Positions 1 through 6,320 are shown, numbered from the stretch's first letter. The stretch: DNA of 6,766 nt from an uncultured Eubacteriales bacterium (GCA_900556015.1 USNH01000050.1:1-6766); one strand, 5' to 3'. Numbers and translations: made by a program. Notes: generated by a model from the letters alone, not told the origin.

Positions 1-3000
1 TTGTCTGCATCCAAGACCGTGTGACTCGGCGCGCTGATAATATCATCACCGTTAGAGTAGACCACCTCACTCACCACGACGGAATCGCTGCTGCCATCCT
101 CGTTCACACCGCCGTTGGGATCATAGGTCACCGTGATGAGCGTAAACGGGCAGGCAGCGTCGAGTTCCCCTGTCCACAGCCGTGCATGGCGCGGCAGATA
201 CACCGGCGCGATGCCCTGGCGCGGCGTGCTGTTCACGAACCACGGCTGGCCGTTTTCACGCTGCTGGTTCAGCTTATCCACCAGCAGCGTGGTGTCATCG
301 CCCACGGTATACGTCTTGTTCTCCGCGTTGTATGTTACCGCCGTCTCTCCCTTACTGACGTAGGCCAGCTTGACGTCCTCGCCGTTCAGCCGGCTGGCGT
401 AGTAGCTGTTGGTGGTAGCTGCGGCATTGTCGGCCTCGCTTCCGTTGATGCCTCTGGCGACAGCGCCGCCGGTCGCGCTCACAGTACCGTTGTCGTAGCT
501 GTTCGCCACTGTACCATTCCCGAGGATGCCGCCGGTATACTTGCCACAGCCCTCGACCGTACCGAAGTTGGCACAGTCTGTCGCGCTGCCGCCGCCGCAA
601 ATGCCGCCGACACAAACGTTGTTCGGGGATCTGCCGGTTCCCTGCACGGTGCCCTCGTTCCAGCAGAGGGTCACCTTGCCGCTGCCAACGACACCGCCGA
701 CATACGTCATACTATTGGCATTATTGGTGACCTTCACATTCACCCGATTCAGGCAGTTGGTCACGTTGGCGTTGGATCTCACCACAGCCACGATACCGCC
801 GGCATAGATCGTACCCGTACCGGTAACATCAATGCTTCCCTCGACCTGCACGTTATGGACCGAGCCCGCCACCATGCCGAACAGGCCAACGCGCTGTGCA
901 TAGGTGGTGATGGTCATTCCCTTGATGAGCTTATTTTTGCCGTCAAACTCTCCGGCAAATTCACGACTGGTGCCGCTATTGCCGATGGGTTCCCATTCAT
1001 ACCCGCTCAGGTCGATCTCATCCGCCGCCAGCGACAGCTTCCATCCGGCAAAGGTCTCCGTAGCTCCCACCTTGCCGTTGCTCAGCAGAGCAAAGCCTTT
1101 CAGCTCAGCGGCATTCTTGAAGGCATACGTCTTTTCCGTGTTATTCTCGTACCAGCTGGTGTCCGCATCGACCACCGTCCATGTGTATCTACGACCTACG
1201 GAGAGCGTATAGCTGCCGTCACTGTCCTTGCGAAGGGAGGGGGTGAACAGGACCATGCCGGTCTGACCGGTCACCGTTGCCGTGCGGACCTCCTTATCCT
1301 TTCCGTAGTAGTAATACACGCCATCGTTTTCCAGCACACCGTCGCCGCTGAGGGACAGCAGTGCCTCCGGCTGTGCCTCACACCGCTTCGCCACCTGTAG
1401 CAGCCGAACGCGGTCCGCTCCGTCAAGCCGCGGCTGCTTCTCATTGTACGCCGCACCGCTCTTGACCTTCCACAGTTGGCCGTCCATGTCGTACGTTACG
1501 CGGCCATACTGGAACTCCGTTTCCGTACGCGCGCCATCATCGTTCTCCTTGCCGAAGCTGGAGGTGGCGGCCAGATAATAGCAGTTCTTCGTCGTGCCGC
1601 TGCCCACAAGAGGTGCGGTGCAGCTCATGTTATAGTAATAGCTTTTGGATACGGTGCCGCCATTCTTGCCCACCAGGGTGCCCACGGCTGCATTTTCGCT
1701 GCCGCTCACCACCACGGTCGATGTGCATCCCTCCAGCGTGCCGGATTTCATCCAGCCCACGATGCTGCCCACACTGTCGCTGCCCGTCACCGTGCCGTCC
1801 TTCAGGTTCATGTATCGAATGGTGCCGTTCTCCACGACGCCGAACAGACCCGCGTAGGGGTCGTCGCCGGTCACCCGCAGCCCGCTGATGACCCACGGCT
1901 TGAACGTATCATTAGGCCAGCCTTTGATTATTTCTGCGCCGTGGAACGTGCCGCGGAAGGGCTTCTTCTCCGTGCCGATGGGCGTCCAGTCGCTGGTCAG
2001 CTCGATGTCCTTCTGAAGGGTGATCGTGCAGCCCTTGAAGTCCACGCCGTTCTCGTTCACCAGCTTGGCCATGAAGCGCAGCTCCGCCTCGGTCTGGATG
2101 AAGAAGCTGCCGTCCTTATTGTTATTGTTGTAGTACCAGGCGTTTACACCCTCCTGCGCACCGAACTCGTCGTATGTGCCGTAGTACAGCGTCACAGCTT
2201 CTCCGGCGCCGACGGGGACGGTGTATGTGGTCGTACCGTCCGCCTTGATCTCCTTCAGGTCCTCCAGCTTACGCACGCTGGCGTCCTCGTCGGTGAAGTA
2301 GATCGCGTCGCCGGTATACCCCTCTGCCAGTGTCAGGGTCAGGGCTGTCCCTTTTTTCGCCAAACAGCTCTGCACCTGTGCGCCGTTGACACACAGCGCG
2401 GCCTGACCCTCCACGGTGGACCGCTCCACGCTCTTCGCCAGTCCCACCACCGTCAGCTTGGAACGGTCTGCGGCCGTGTCGAACACCGGATGCGCCGTCC
2501 TGTCCTCGGACCTCCACAGGCACAGCTCCTTTTTGCTCGTGGAGTTCTGGAAGGCGAATACGTTCAGGTTCACAGCCACACCGGCGGCAAACCCGTCGTT
2601 GGGGATGTAGTTACCCCGTGTTTTGACTGTATTGTTGTTCACGTTGTGGTAGCAGTAGCCTCCAGGAGTGCCTCCGCACACGCCGAGGGCATAGCTGCCG
2701 CCGGTCTGATCGCCGGTGTAGTAGTACCAGCAGCCCGTGACCGTGTTGCTGTTGCCGCCGCCGCCCACTACGCCGCCGGCAGAGTAGGCGCTCGTGGATA
2801 TGACCGAACCATAGAAGCCGCAGTTTTCAATTTTGGCGCCATAGGAGACGCTGCCCGCGATACCGGCCACATTGTTTGCCGAGCCGCCGTCCACCGTGCC
2901 GGTCACGATCAGATTGCGCACCGAGCCGCTGAGGTAGCCGAACAGCCCCTGATGAGCGTTGTCAGTCTGGATGTAAAGGCTGCTGATGGTATAGCCCTTG

Positions 3001-4496
3001 CCGTCCAGCGTGCCTGCGAAGGACACCTGATTGCTGCTGCCGATAGGCGTCCAGTTCGCCGCCGCAATGCCGTTCGCCTCGTCAGCGCCGTGGCAGAGGG
3101 AGGGCAGGTCGATGTCGTTCCCCAGCACGACCGTCTTTCTGGAGAAGCTCTCCGTCTGCGTGTTCACCAGTTGGGCAAGATACGCCAGCTCGCTGGCGTT
3201 CTTGATGGTAAAGGTCGTTTCCGTCTTGTGCTCCTCGTACCACTTGGAGGCATTGAAATCGTCGTCGCTGGCATAATAGATGGTCACGATCCTGCCCGCG
3301 TCCTTCAGGCTGACCGCCGCACCCTCCGCGCCGATCTTGGTCCAATCGCCCGTCTCGCCGAGACGGTAGGAGAGCCCATCGCCGGTCAGCGTGACCGTCT
3401 CCTTCGCCACGATGCCGGTCTGGAAGGCTTTGTCGTCCAGCAGCACCTTCGCCGCGGAGGTATTCAGCAGCGGCTTCAGGGTAAGGAGCCTCTCATTTCC
3501 GGCCAGAAACTGGGGGTAGCTCGCGCCGCCGTCCTTCCAAGGAATGTCATTCGTCTTCAGGGCGGCATTCAGCTTCTCCACGGCAGTAGACACAAAGTTT
3601 TCCGCCACATAGGTGCCCTTGTAGTTGCCCTGCACATTGTGGTAGCAATTTGTGGCAGAGCTGCCGCATACGCCCAGCGCGCTTGCGGTGTCATCCGTGC
3701 GGAAATACCAGCTGTTGATGGCGTTGCCGTTGCCGACCACGCCGCCGTTGGAGCTGGTAGAATCACTCTCAACGCCTTTGTTGGTTTTCTTTGCTGTCAC
3801 CGTGCCATAGAAGCCGCAGTTCTGCACCGTGCCGGCATTGCCGCCGACCACGCCGCCGATATAGCGGGTTTGCTTGTTTTCCGCGTTGACGACAGATACG
3901 CTGCCGCAGACGATCAGGTTCTGCACCGTACCGCTCTGCACACGACCAAACAGGCCTTGATACAGCTTGTTTGTGGAGGAGGTCCACTCGCCTGTCAGGC
4001 CGATATACAGACCGCTGACCGTGTGGCCGCCGCCGTCAAACATACCCTTGAAGGGATGGCTCGCATCGCCGATAGGCGTCCAGCTGATGGCGGTATCCTT
4101 ATCGACCGCATAGCAGAGCTCGGACAGGTCGATGTCCTGCTCCAGCTTCACAGGCTTGCCATCGAAGTTGTCCCCCCCGTTGACCGTCTGTGCCAGCCAC
4201 GCCAGCTCCTCCGGCGTTGTGATTTTGTAGACGCCTGCATCCTCTTTGACCTCGTAGGCCGTCCAATCCTGATCTCCCGTCGCCGCACTCGCCGCAGCCT
4301 GCGGCGCGGCCAGCGCCACGGCTGCTTCTTCCGCTTCGATGCCGCCGATGGGTGTCGTCACCGTCGTGTCCTCGCCATTGGCGTAGGCGCCCATGCCCTC
4401 GGCAAACGCCGCGGGAGTCACCAGCGTCAGCGTGAGCACCATGCTCATCAGCAGGCTCACGATGCGCCGAGACACATTGCTTGTCCGTTTCTTCAT
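1..4496 (-). CDS. Large secreted GLUG-repeat surface protein (3' end outside window)
   Basis: The reading frame is open for 1,498 codons and runs off the left edge, so the C-terminus is missing. The ATG at 4496 is supported by an AGGAG ribosome binding site 8 nt upstream and by a classic signal peptide: KKR and RR before a hydrophobic stretch at residues 12-27, with likely cleavage after AFA at residue 32. Four modules of about 230-310 residues follow. Each has a helical EL..LA.LVN segment, DIDL or a variant (121, 461, 830, 1160), W(T/E)PIG (139, 482, 837, 1168), F.G.(F/L)DG, and GLFG (181, 517, 883, 1204), then GG(V/I)xG and NCxxxGTV units. This is the pattern of GLUG-type, probably beta-solenoid, surface proteins. 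VTYDPNGG at 1456-1463 looks like the start of an InlB/Listeria-Bacteroides repeat. No enzyme motif is seen. An adhesin or matrix-binding role is inferred. The anchor (LPXTG, SLH or other) would lie outside the window. Confidence 0.93.
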   Translation of the reverse strand, partial: MKKRTSNVSRRIVSLLMSMVLTLTLVTPAAFAEGMGAYANGEDTTVTTPIGGIEAEEAAVALAAPQAAASAATGDQDWTAYEVKEDAGVYKITTPEELAWLAQTVNGGDNFDGKPVKLEQDIDLSELCYAVDKDTAISWTPIGDASHPFKGMFDGGGHTVSGLYIGLTGEWTSSTNKLYQGLFGRVQSGTVQNLIVCGSVSVVNAENKQTRYIGGVVGGNAGTVQNCGFYGTVTAKKTNKGVESDSTSSNGGVVGNGNAINSWYFRTDDTASALGVCGSSATNCYHNVQGNYKGTYVAENFVSTAVEKLNAALKTNDIPWKDGGASYPQFLAGNERLLTLKPLLNTSAAKVLLDDKAFQTGIVAKETVTLTGDGLSYRLGETGDWTKIGAEGAAVSLKDAGRIVTIYYASDDDFNASKWYEEHKTETTFTIKNASELAYLAQLVNTQTESFSRKTVVLGNDIDLPSLCHGADEANGIAAANWTPIGSSNQVSFAGTLDGKGYTISSLYIQTDNAHQGLFGYLSGSVRNLIVTGTVDGGSANNVAGIAGSVSYGAKIENCGFYGSVISTSAYSAGGVVGGGGNSNTVTGCWYYYTGDQTGGSYALGVCGGTPGGYCYHNVNNNTVKTRGNYIPNDGFAAGVAVNLNVFAFQNSTSKKELCLWRSEDRTAHPVFDTAADRSKLTVVGLAKSVERSTVEGQAALCVNGAQVQSCLAKKGTALTLTLAEGYTGDAIYFTDEDASVRKLEDLKEIKADGTTTYTVPVGAGEAVTLYYGTYDEFGAQEGVNAWYYNNNNKDGSFFIQTEAELRFMAKLVNENGVDFKGCTITLQKDIELTSDWTPIGTEKKPFRGTFHGAEIIKGWPNDTFKPWVISGLRVTGDDPYAGLFGVVENGTIRYMNLKDGTVTGSDSVGSIVGWMKSGTLEGCTSTVVVSGSENAAVGTLVGKNGGTVSKSYYYNMSCTAPLVGSGTTKNCYYLAATSSFGKENDDGARTETEFQYGRVTYDMDGQLWKVKSGAAYNEKQPRLDGADRVRLLQVAKRCEAQPEALLSLSGDGVLENDGVYYYYGKDKEVRTATVTGQTGMVLFTPSLRKDSDGSYTLSVGRRYTWTVVDADTSWYENNTEKTYAFKNAAELKGFALLSNGKVGATETFAGWKLSLAADEIDLSGYEWEPIGNSGTSREFAGEFDGKNKLIKGMTITTYAQRVGLFGMVAGSVHNVQVEGSIDVTGTGTIYAGGIVAVVRSNANVTNCLNRVNVKVTNNANSMTYVGGVVGSGKVTLCWNEGTVQGTGRSPNNVCVGGICGGGSATDCANFGTVEGCGKYTGGILGNGTVANSYDNGTVSATGGAVARGINGSEADNAAATTNSYYASRLNGEDVKLAYVSKGETAVTYNAENKTYTVGDDTTLLVDKLNQQRENGQPWFVNSTPRQGIAPVYLPRHARLWTGELDAACPFTLITVTYDPNGGVNEDGSSDSVVVSEVVYSNGDDIISAPSHTVLDAD
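195..1130 (-). repeat. GLUG-type module 4 of the surface protein (residues about 1123-1434)
   Basis: It starts at TYAFKNAAELKGFALL and contains EIDL (1160), WEPIG (1168) and GLFG (1204). It is longer than the other modules because residues about 1235-1345 hold several tandem short units, visible as GGIV, VGGVVG, VGGICG and TGGILG, each followed by a C.N.GTV-like strand. This is the clearest stretch of consecutive GLUG units in the protein. Confidence 0.75.
1425..2108 (-). repeat. GLUG-type module 3 of the surface protein (residues about 797-1024)
   Basis: It starts at SFFIQTEAELRFMAKLVN and contains DIEL (830), WTPIG (837) and GLFG (883). The gap between DIEL and WTPIG is short (LTSD only) compared with modules 1 and 2. 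A GTLEGC unit and a KNCYYL segment near the end take the place of the CYHNV block. Confidence 0.75.
2481..3218 (-). repeat. GLUG-type module 2 of the surface protein (residues about 427-672)
   Basis: It starts at TFTIKNASELAYLAQLVN and contains DIDLPSLC (461), WTPIG (482), GLFG (517), NCGFYGSV, GGVVGG and ALGVCGG...CYHNV. It lies 332-343 residues after the matching motifs of module 1 and keeps the same order of motifs, including the two cysteine-containing blocks. Confidence 0.8.
3039..3054. repeat. 16-bp exact repeat encoding the WTPIG turn (also at 4068-4083)
   Basis: The plus-strand word gccgataggcgtccag occurs identically here and at 4068-4083, and with one mismatch at 1974-1989. It encodes the conserved tryptophan-proline-glycine turn of modules 1, 2 and 3. 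A second exact repeat of 17 bp (ccatagaagccgcagtt) lies at 2809-2825 and 3805-3821 and encodes the NCGFYG strand of modules 1 and 2. Confidence 0.85.
3507..4235 (-). repeat. GLUG-type module 1 of the surface protein (residues about 88-330)
   Basis: It starts at YKITTPEELAWLAQTVN and contains DIDLSELC (121), WTPIG (139), GLFG (181), GGVVGG, NCGFYGTV and a closing ALGVCG...CYHNV...SYPQF segment. The closing segment is shared with module 2 and absent from modules 3 and 4, so modules 1 and 2 are the closest pair. Confidence 0.8.
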
Positions 4497-4504
4497 GTGA
4501 TTTG

Positions 4505-4510
4505 CTCCTC
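4505..4510 (-). promoter_or_regulatory. Ribosome binding site of the surface protein gene
   Basis: Read on the minus strand this is GAGGAG, 8 nt before the ATG at 4496. It fixes the start. The 45-nt gap to the upstream stop codon shows no hairpin, which supports cotranscription with the DUF2149 gene. Confidence 0.85.
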
Positions 4511-4541
4511 TCTCTGTTGAACGTATCTATGTAAAAACTAT

Positions 4542-4856
4542 TTAGTTACTGCCCTTCGGCATCACCACATACAATTTGCCTGTCTCCGGGTCTTCGTACA
4601 CCGTGCCCTTCTGCTCGAAGCTGCTGGAGGACTGGATGTCCTGCTCCATCTCTTCCGCGTTGTCCAGCTCCTGCATCTGCTCCCGCTGGAGGATCTCCAC
4701 GCGGGTCTTGCTCAGATCCACGTTCCAGTTCAGAATGACCGCCGCCATCAGGCCACAGGCGAACACCAGCATCACGTCCGACAGGTTCGCCAGCCCGGAC
4801 ATGGCGTCCACCTCCTCCGTCACCCGGCGGTGGGAGGAAAACTTACCCTTCAACAT
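4542..4856 (-). CDS. DUF2149 family protein, ExbD/TolR-like membrane partner
   Basis: This 104-residue protein has a short basic N-terminus (KGKF, HRR), one membrane segment at about residues 26-44, and a polar outward-facing tail. The segment ANLSDVMLVFACGLMAA resembles the ExbD/TolR transmembrane start, where DVMLV with its proton-carrying aspartate is a hallmark. Asp27 here sits at the equivalent place. The C-terminal KGTVYEDPETGKLYVVMP (83-100) fits the GxVY...GxxYVV ending I associate with DUF2149. The protein is shorter than ExbD (about 140 residues) and lacks its full periplasmic domain. The start ATG overlaps the end of the ExbB-like gene by 14 bp and has the perfect AGGAGGT site 8 nt upstream. 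I infer that it forms a proton channel complex with the ExbB-like protein. Confidence 0.87.
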   Translation of the reverse strand: MLKGKFSSHRRVTEEVDAMSGLANLSDVMLVFACGLMAAVILNWNVDLSKTRVEILQREQMQELDNAEEMEQDIQSSSSFEQKGTVYEDPETGKLYVVMPKGSN

Positions 4857-5475
4857 CGCTCGTGACCTCCTCCAGAACTGCCTCCATCAGCGTTTCCAGC
4901 GACACCATATCGTCGTTGTACCACCGCTTGCGGATGTGGGAGATGACGCTGGCCGCCGCCGCGCTGATGACGCCGGCGATGGTGGTGTCGAATGCCACGT
5001 TCATGGACTCCGACAGCGTCACCGTGTCGCCCTGTCCCAGCGCCACGATGCCGGGGCCCAGGGGTATCAGCGTGCCCAGCAGGCCGAACATGGGGCCCAG
5101 CTTGGCGATCATGTCCGTGACGGAGGTGGTGCGGGCGTTCCGCGCCTCCTCCGTGGCCAGCAGGCGCTCCGCCAGCGCCGTCAGGGTGTCCTTGGGCAGC
5201 CCCCGGCTCTCCGCCAGCTCCAGCAGGGCCTTCTTCTGCCGCCGCAGCAGGCCGCTGTTTTCAATCAGCTCCGCAAGGCCGTCCGCGCCCGCCGCGTGTA
5301 CGTCGCGCAGCAGCTGGGGGACGTTACACTTATGCTTGCGGCGCTCCGCGATGTACTCAACCACGATGTCGCCGATCTGCCAGACCGCCCCGGCCATCAG
5401 AATTATCAGTATAATGAGGCAGGGGATCATCAGCGCCTGGGCGATGGTATGCAGTATTTCACTCAAAGAGATCAT
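4843..5475 (-). CDS. MotA/TolQ/ExbB proton channel family protein
   Basis: This 210-residue protein has the three-helix layout of ExbB/TolQ: TM1 at about 11-35, a cytoplasmic charged helical region at 40-120, TM2 at about 126-147 and TM3 at about 158-181. TM2 begins LGPMFGLLGTLIPLGPG (126-142), the family hallmark. TM3 is preceded by LSESMNVAFDTT, with Thr164 and Thr165 where the pore-lining threonine of ExbB/TolQ is expected. The loop between TM1 and TM2 holds RRQKKALLELAESRGLP. The length is close to ExbB (about 240) and well below MotA. The ATG at 5475 has AGGAG 9 nt upstream. The downstream DUF2149 gene overlaps it. In other organisms DUF2149 genes sit next to ExbB-like genes, which agrees with this call. 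It would use the proton gradient to drive an attached partner; the partner is not proven. Confidence 0.93.
   Translation of the reverse strand: MISLSEILHTIAQALMIPCLIILIILMAGAVWQIGDIVVEYIAERRKHKCNVPQLLRDVHAAGADGLAELIENSGLLRRQKKALLELAESRGLPKDTLTALAERLLATEEARNARTTSVTDMIAKLGPMFGLLGTLIPLGPGIVALGQGDTVTLSESMNVAFDTTIAGVISAAAASVISHIRKRWYNDDMVSLETLMEAVLEEVTSDVEG
4865..4871 (-). promoter_or_regulatory. Ribosome binding site of the DUF2149 gene, inside the ExbB-like gene
   Basis: Minus strand AGGAGGT, a full anti-16S match, 8 nt before the ATG at 4856 and wholly within the upstream coding sequence. It indicates strong, probably coupled, translation of the second gene. Confidence 0.85.
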
Positions 5476-5484
5476 GTGTGTTTG

Positions 5485-5489
5485 CTCCT
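5485..5489 (-). promoter_or_regulatory. Ribosome binding site of the ExbB-like gene
   Basis: Minus strand AGGAG, 9 nt before the ATG at 5475. The same GGAGCAAA context precedes the surface protein gene at 4496. Confidence 0.8.
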
Positions 5490-5501
5490 ATTCCTGTTTC
5501 T

Positions 5502-5519
5502 CGCCCCGCAGATGGGGCG
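5502..5519 (-). other. Hairpin in the leader of the ExbB-like gene
   Basis: Arms cgcccc (5502-5507) and ggggcg (5514-5519) enclose a 6-nt loop. It lies 27 nt upstream of the start codon. Read on the plus strand it is followed by tattttt, so a weak plus-strand terminator is possible, but no plus-strand gene leads into it. Confidence 0.5.
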
Positions 5520-5529
5520 TATTTTTCCC

Positions 5530-5556
5530 GTTACCTGCCCCGCAGGGGCGGGTAAC
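5530..5556 (-). other. 12-bp inverted repeat in the leader of the ExbB-like gene
   Basis: Arms gttacctgcccc (5530-5541) and ggggcgggtaac (5545-5556) pair over 12 positions with one non-Watson-Crick pair and a 3-nt loop. It has no T-tract on the minus strand, so it is not an ordinary terminator. It may be an operator or an RNA leader element. The core of its arms is shared with the smaller hairpin at 5502-5519. Confidence 0.55.
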
Positions 5557-5565
5557 ATATTTGCT

Positions 5566-5595
5566 TTTGTATGTGGTTTTGATTTTGTCGTTCAA
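5566..5595 (-). promoter_or_regulatory. Weak candidate promoter for the ExbB/DUF2149/surface protein operon
   Basis: On the minus strand TTGAAC (5590-5595) and TACAAA (5566-5571) are separated by 18 bp in the only AT-rich part of the gap. The -10 matches consensus in four of six positions. The site is placed directly after a terminator and before the leader hairpins, which is a sensible position, but the match is modest. Confidence 0.3.
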
Positions 5596-5636
5596 CAAAG
5601 AGAGGAGGTGGGAGGGGCGGCTTTTCCCCTCCCACC
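5593..5636 (-). terminator. Probable intrinsic terminator after the 177-residue gene
   Basis: A perfect 11-bp stem (ggtgggagggg at 5607-5617 and cccctcccacc at 5626-5636) encloses an 8-nt loop. On the minus strand it is followed by a pyrimidine-rich tail TCCTCTCTTTG, which is U-rich but interrupted. It separates the 177-residue gene from the ExbB operon. Confidence 0.65.
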
Positions 5637-5649
5637 CTTATGGAAAGCT

Positions 5650-5671
5650 GACAGTCTCCGTTCAGACTGTC
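5650..5671 (-). other. 8-bp perfect hairpin downstream of the 177-residue gene
   Basis: Arms gacagtct (5650-5657) and agactgtc (5664-5671) enclose a 6-nt loop, 20 nt after the stop codon. It lacks a T-tract. It may protect the 3' end of the message together with the terminator that follows. Confidence 0.5.
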
Positions 5672-5690
5672 TCGGCTTGACAAGGGTAAC

Positions 5691-6224
5691 TCAGCAGGAC
5701 ACCTCCTGCTCGGCGGCTTCTGCCGCTTTCTCGACTTCGCGCTGGCGGGCAGCGGCATCACGAGCCTCTTTCTTTTCCTGCTCCAGCCGTTTTTTCTCTT
5801 TCAGCCGTGATTGCTGCGCCGCATGGCTGGCTGCGGCCTTGGCCCGCTTCTCCTTCTTCCTGCGCTCGGATTCCTCGTAGAACAGCGGCTCCTGCACGGC
5901 TTTTTCCCGCTTGTAGCGTGCGGTGTCTTTCAACTTGGGCTCTTTCGCCGGTGGCCGCAGGTGTGCCATCTCCAATACTGCGGCCCAACCGCCGAAGCGC
6001 TCCTCGATAAACGGGCCGCCGTCTATCTCGCAGGGACTGGGCGTGTGCCGCAGCAGTTCAGCACGATTGCCGACGTATTGCGCCAAATGCGCCAGCGGCG
6101 TATCCGCGTGCTTTTCGGCAAACTCCGCGTCCCGCGCTTCCAGCGCCGCCACGGTACGCTTGGCCACATTACGCTCAAACCAACTCTTGTAGTCAAATCT
6201 CTCGCGAGGATTCCTGTGTGACAT
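5691..6224 (-). CDS. Hypothetical protein with a homing-endonuclease-associated-repeat-like segment and charged helical tail
   Basis: I do not recognise this 177-residue protein as a named family. I chose the ATG at 6224 because AAGGGAGG lies 8 nt upstream. A longer TTG start at 6263 would put this site inside the gene and overlap a terminator. Residues 7-40 are charged and helical. Residues 44-92 (LAHLAQYV..., R59-HTPSP, E74ERFGGW80, LEMAHL) resemble the short repeat found beside homing endonucleases and in DNA-binding proteins, whose mark is TPs..E...FG.W..AL..AgL; only one copy is present. Residues 94-175 are very rich in K, E, R and A and should form a long helix or coiled coil. There is no nuclease motif, signal peptide or membrane segment. 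It is probably a cytoplasmic nucleic-acid-binding protein, by inference only. Its ribosome binding site starts 3 nt after a terminator T-tract, so expression may depend on read-through. Confidence 0.8.
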   Translation of the reverse strand: MSHRNPRERFDYKSWFERNVAKRTVAALEARDAEFAEKHADTPLAHLAQYVGNRAELLRHTPSPCEIDGGPFIEERFGGWAAVLEMAHLRPPAKEPKLKDTARYKREKAVQEPLFYEESERRKKEKRAKAAASHAAQQSRLKEKKRLEQEKKEARDAAARQREVEKAAEAAEQEVSC

Positions 6225-6232
6225 GGCATAGT

Positions 6233-6240
6233 CCTCCCTT
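6233..6240 (-). promoter_or_regulatory. Ribosome binding site that decides the start of the 177-residue gene
   Basis: Minus strand AAGGGAGG, 8 nt before ATG 6224. No comparable site precedes the in-frame TTG at 6263, whose upstream sequence is terminator stem. Confidence 0.85.
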
Positions 6241-6242
6241 AC

Positions 6243-6275
6243 AAAAAAACGCCGGTTTTCCAAAGAAAACCAGCG
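6243..6275 (-). terminator. Strong intrinsic terminator T2, directly before the 177-residue gene
   Basis: On the minus strand CGCTGGTTTTC (6275-6265) pairs with GAAAACCGGCG (6260-6250) over 11 bp with one G-U pair and a 4-nt loop. Seven T follow at 6249-6243. The T-tract ends 2 nt before the ribosome binding site of the next gene, so it could act as an attenuator as well as a back-up terminator. Confidence 0.88.
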
Positions 6276-6287
6276 GTGATCCGGCAG

Positions 6288-6320
6288 AAATAAAAATGCG
6301 CTGACGAACCTCGTCAGCGC
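6288..6320 (-). terminator. Strong intrinsic terminator T1, end of the candidate noncoding RNA
   Basis: On the minus strand GCGCTGACGA (6320-6311) pairs perfectly with TCGTCAGCGC (6307-6298) around a 3-nt loop, followed by ATTTTTATTT. The plus strand has no T-tract after this stem, so the direction is clear. Confidence 0.9.

Noticed and set aside
1476..4520. Plus-strand open frame of 1,014 codons, and its continuation at 21-1400 (459 codons)
   Set aside because: Both are exact antisense shadows of the surface protein frame. Their translations are rich in H, R and A with no domain pattern, they lack a proper start signal, and the minus frame has a signal peptide, repeats and a ribosome binding site.
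5502..5526. Plus-strand terminator from the cgcccc/ggggcg hairpin followed by tattttt
   Set aside because: No plus-strand gene leads into it, and the stem is only 6 bp. It is better read as part of the minus-strand leader.
4576..5880. Plus-strand frames of 434 and 272 codons over the ExbB and DUF2149 genes
   Set aside because: They are shadows of two well-supported minus-strand membrane protein genes and cross the gaps and terminators between genes.
6261..6263. TTG start giving a 190-residue version of the 177-residue protein
   Set aside because: It lies inside the T2 terminator stem and has no ribosome binding site, while ATG 6224 has an excellent one at ideal spacing.
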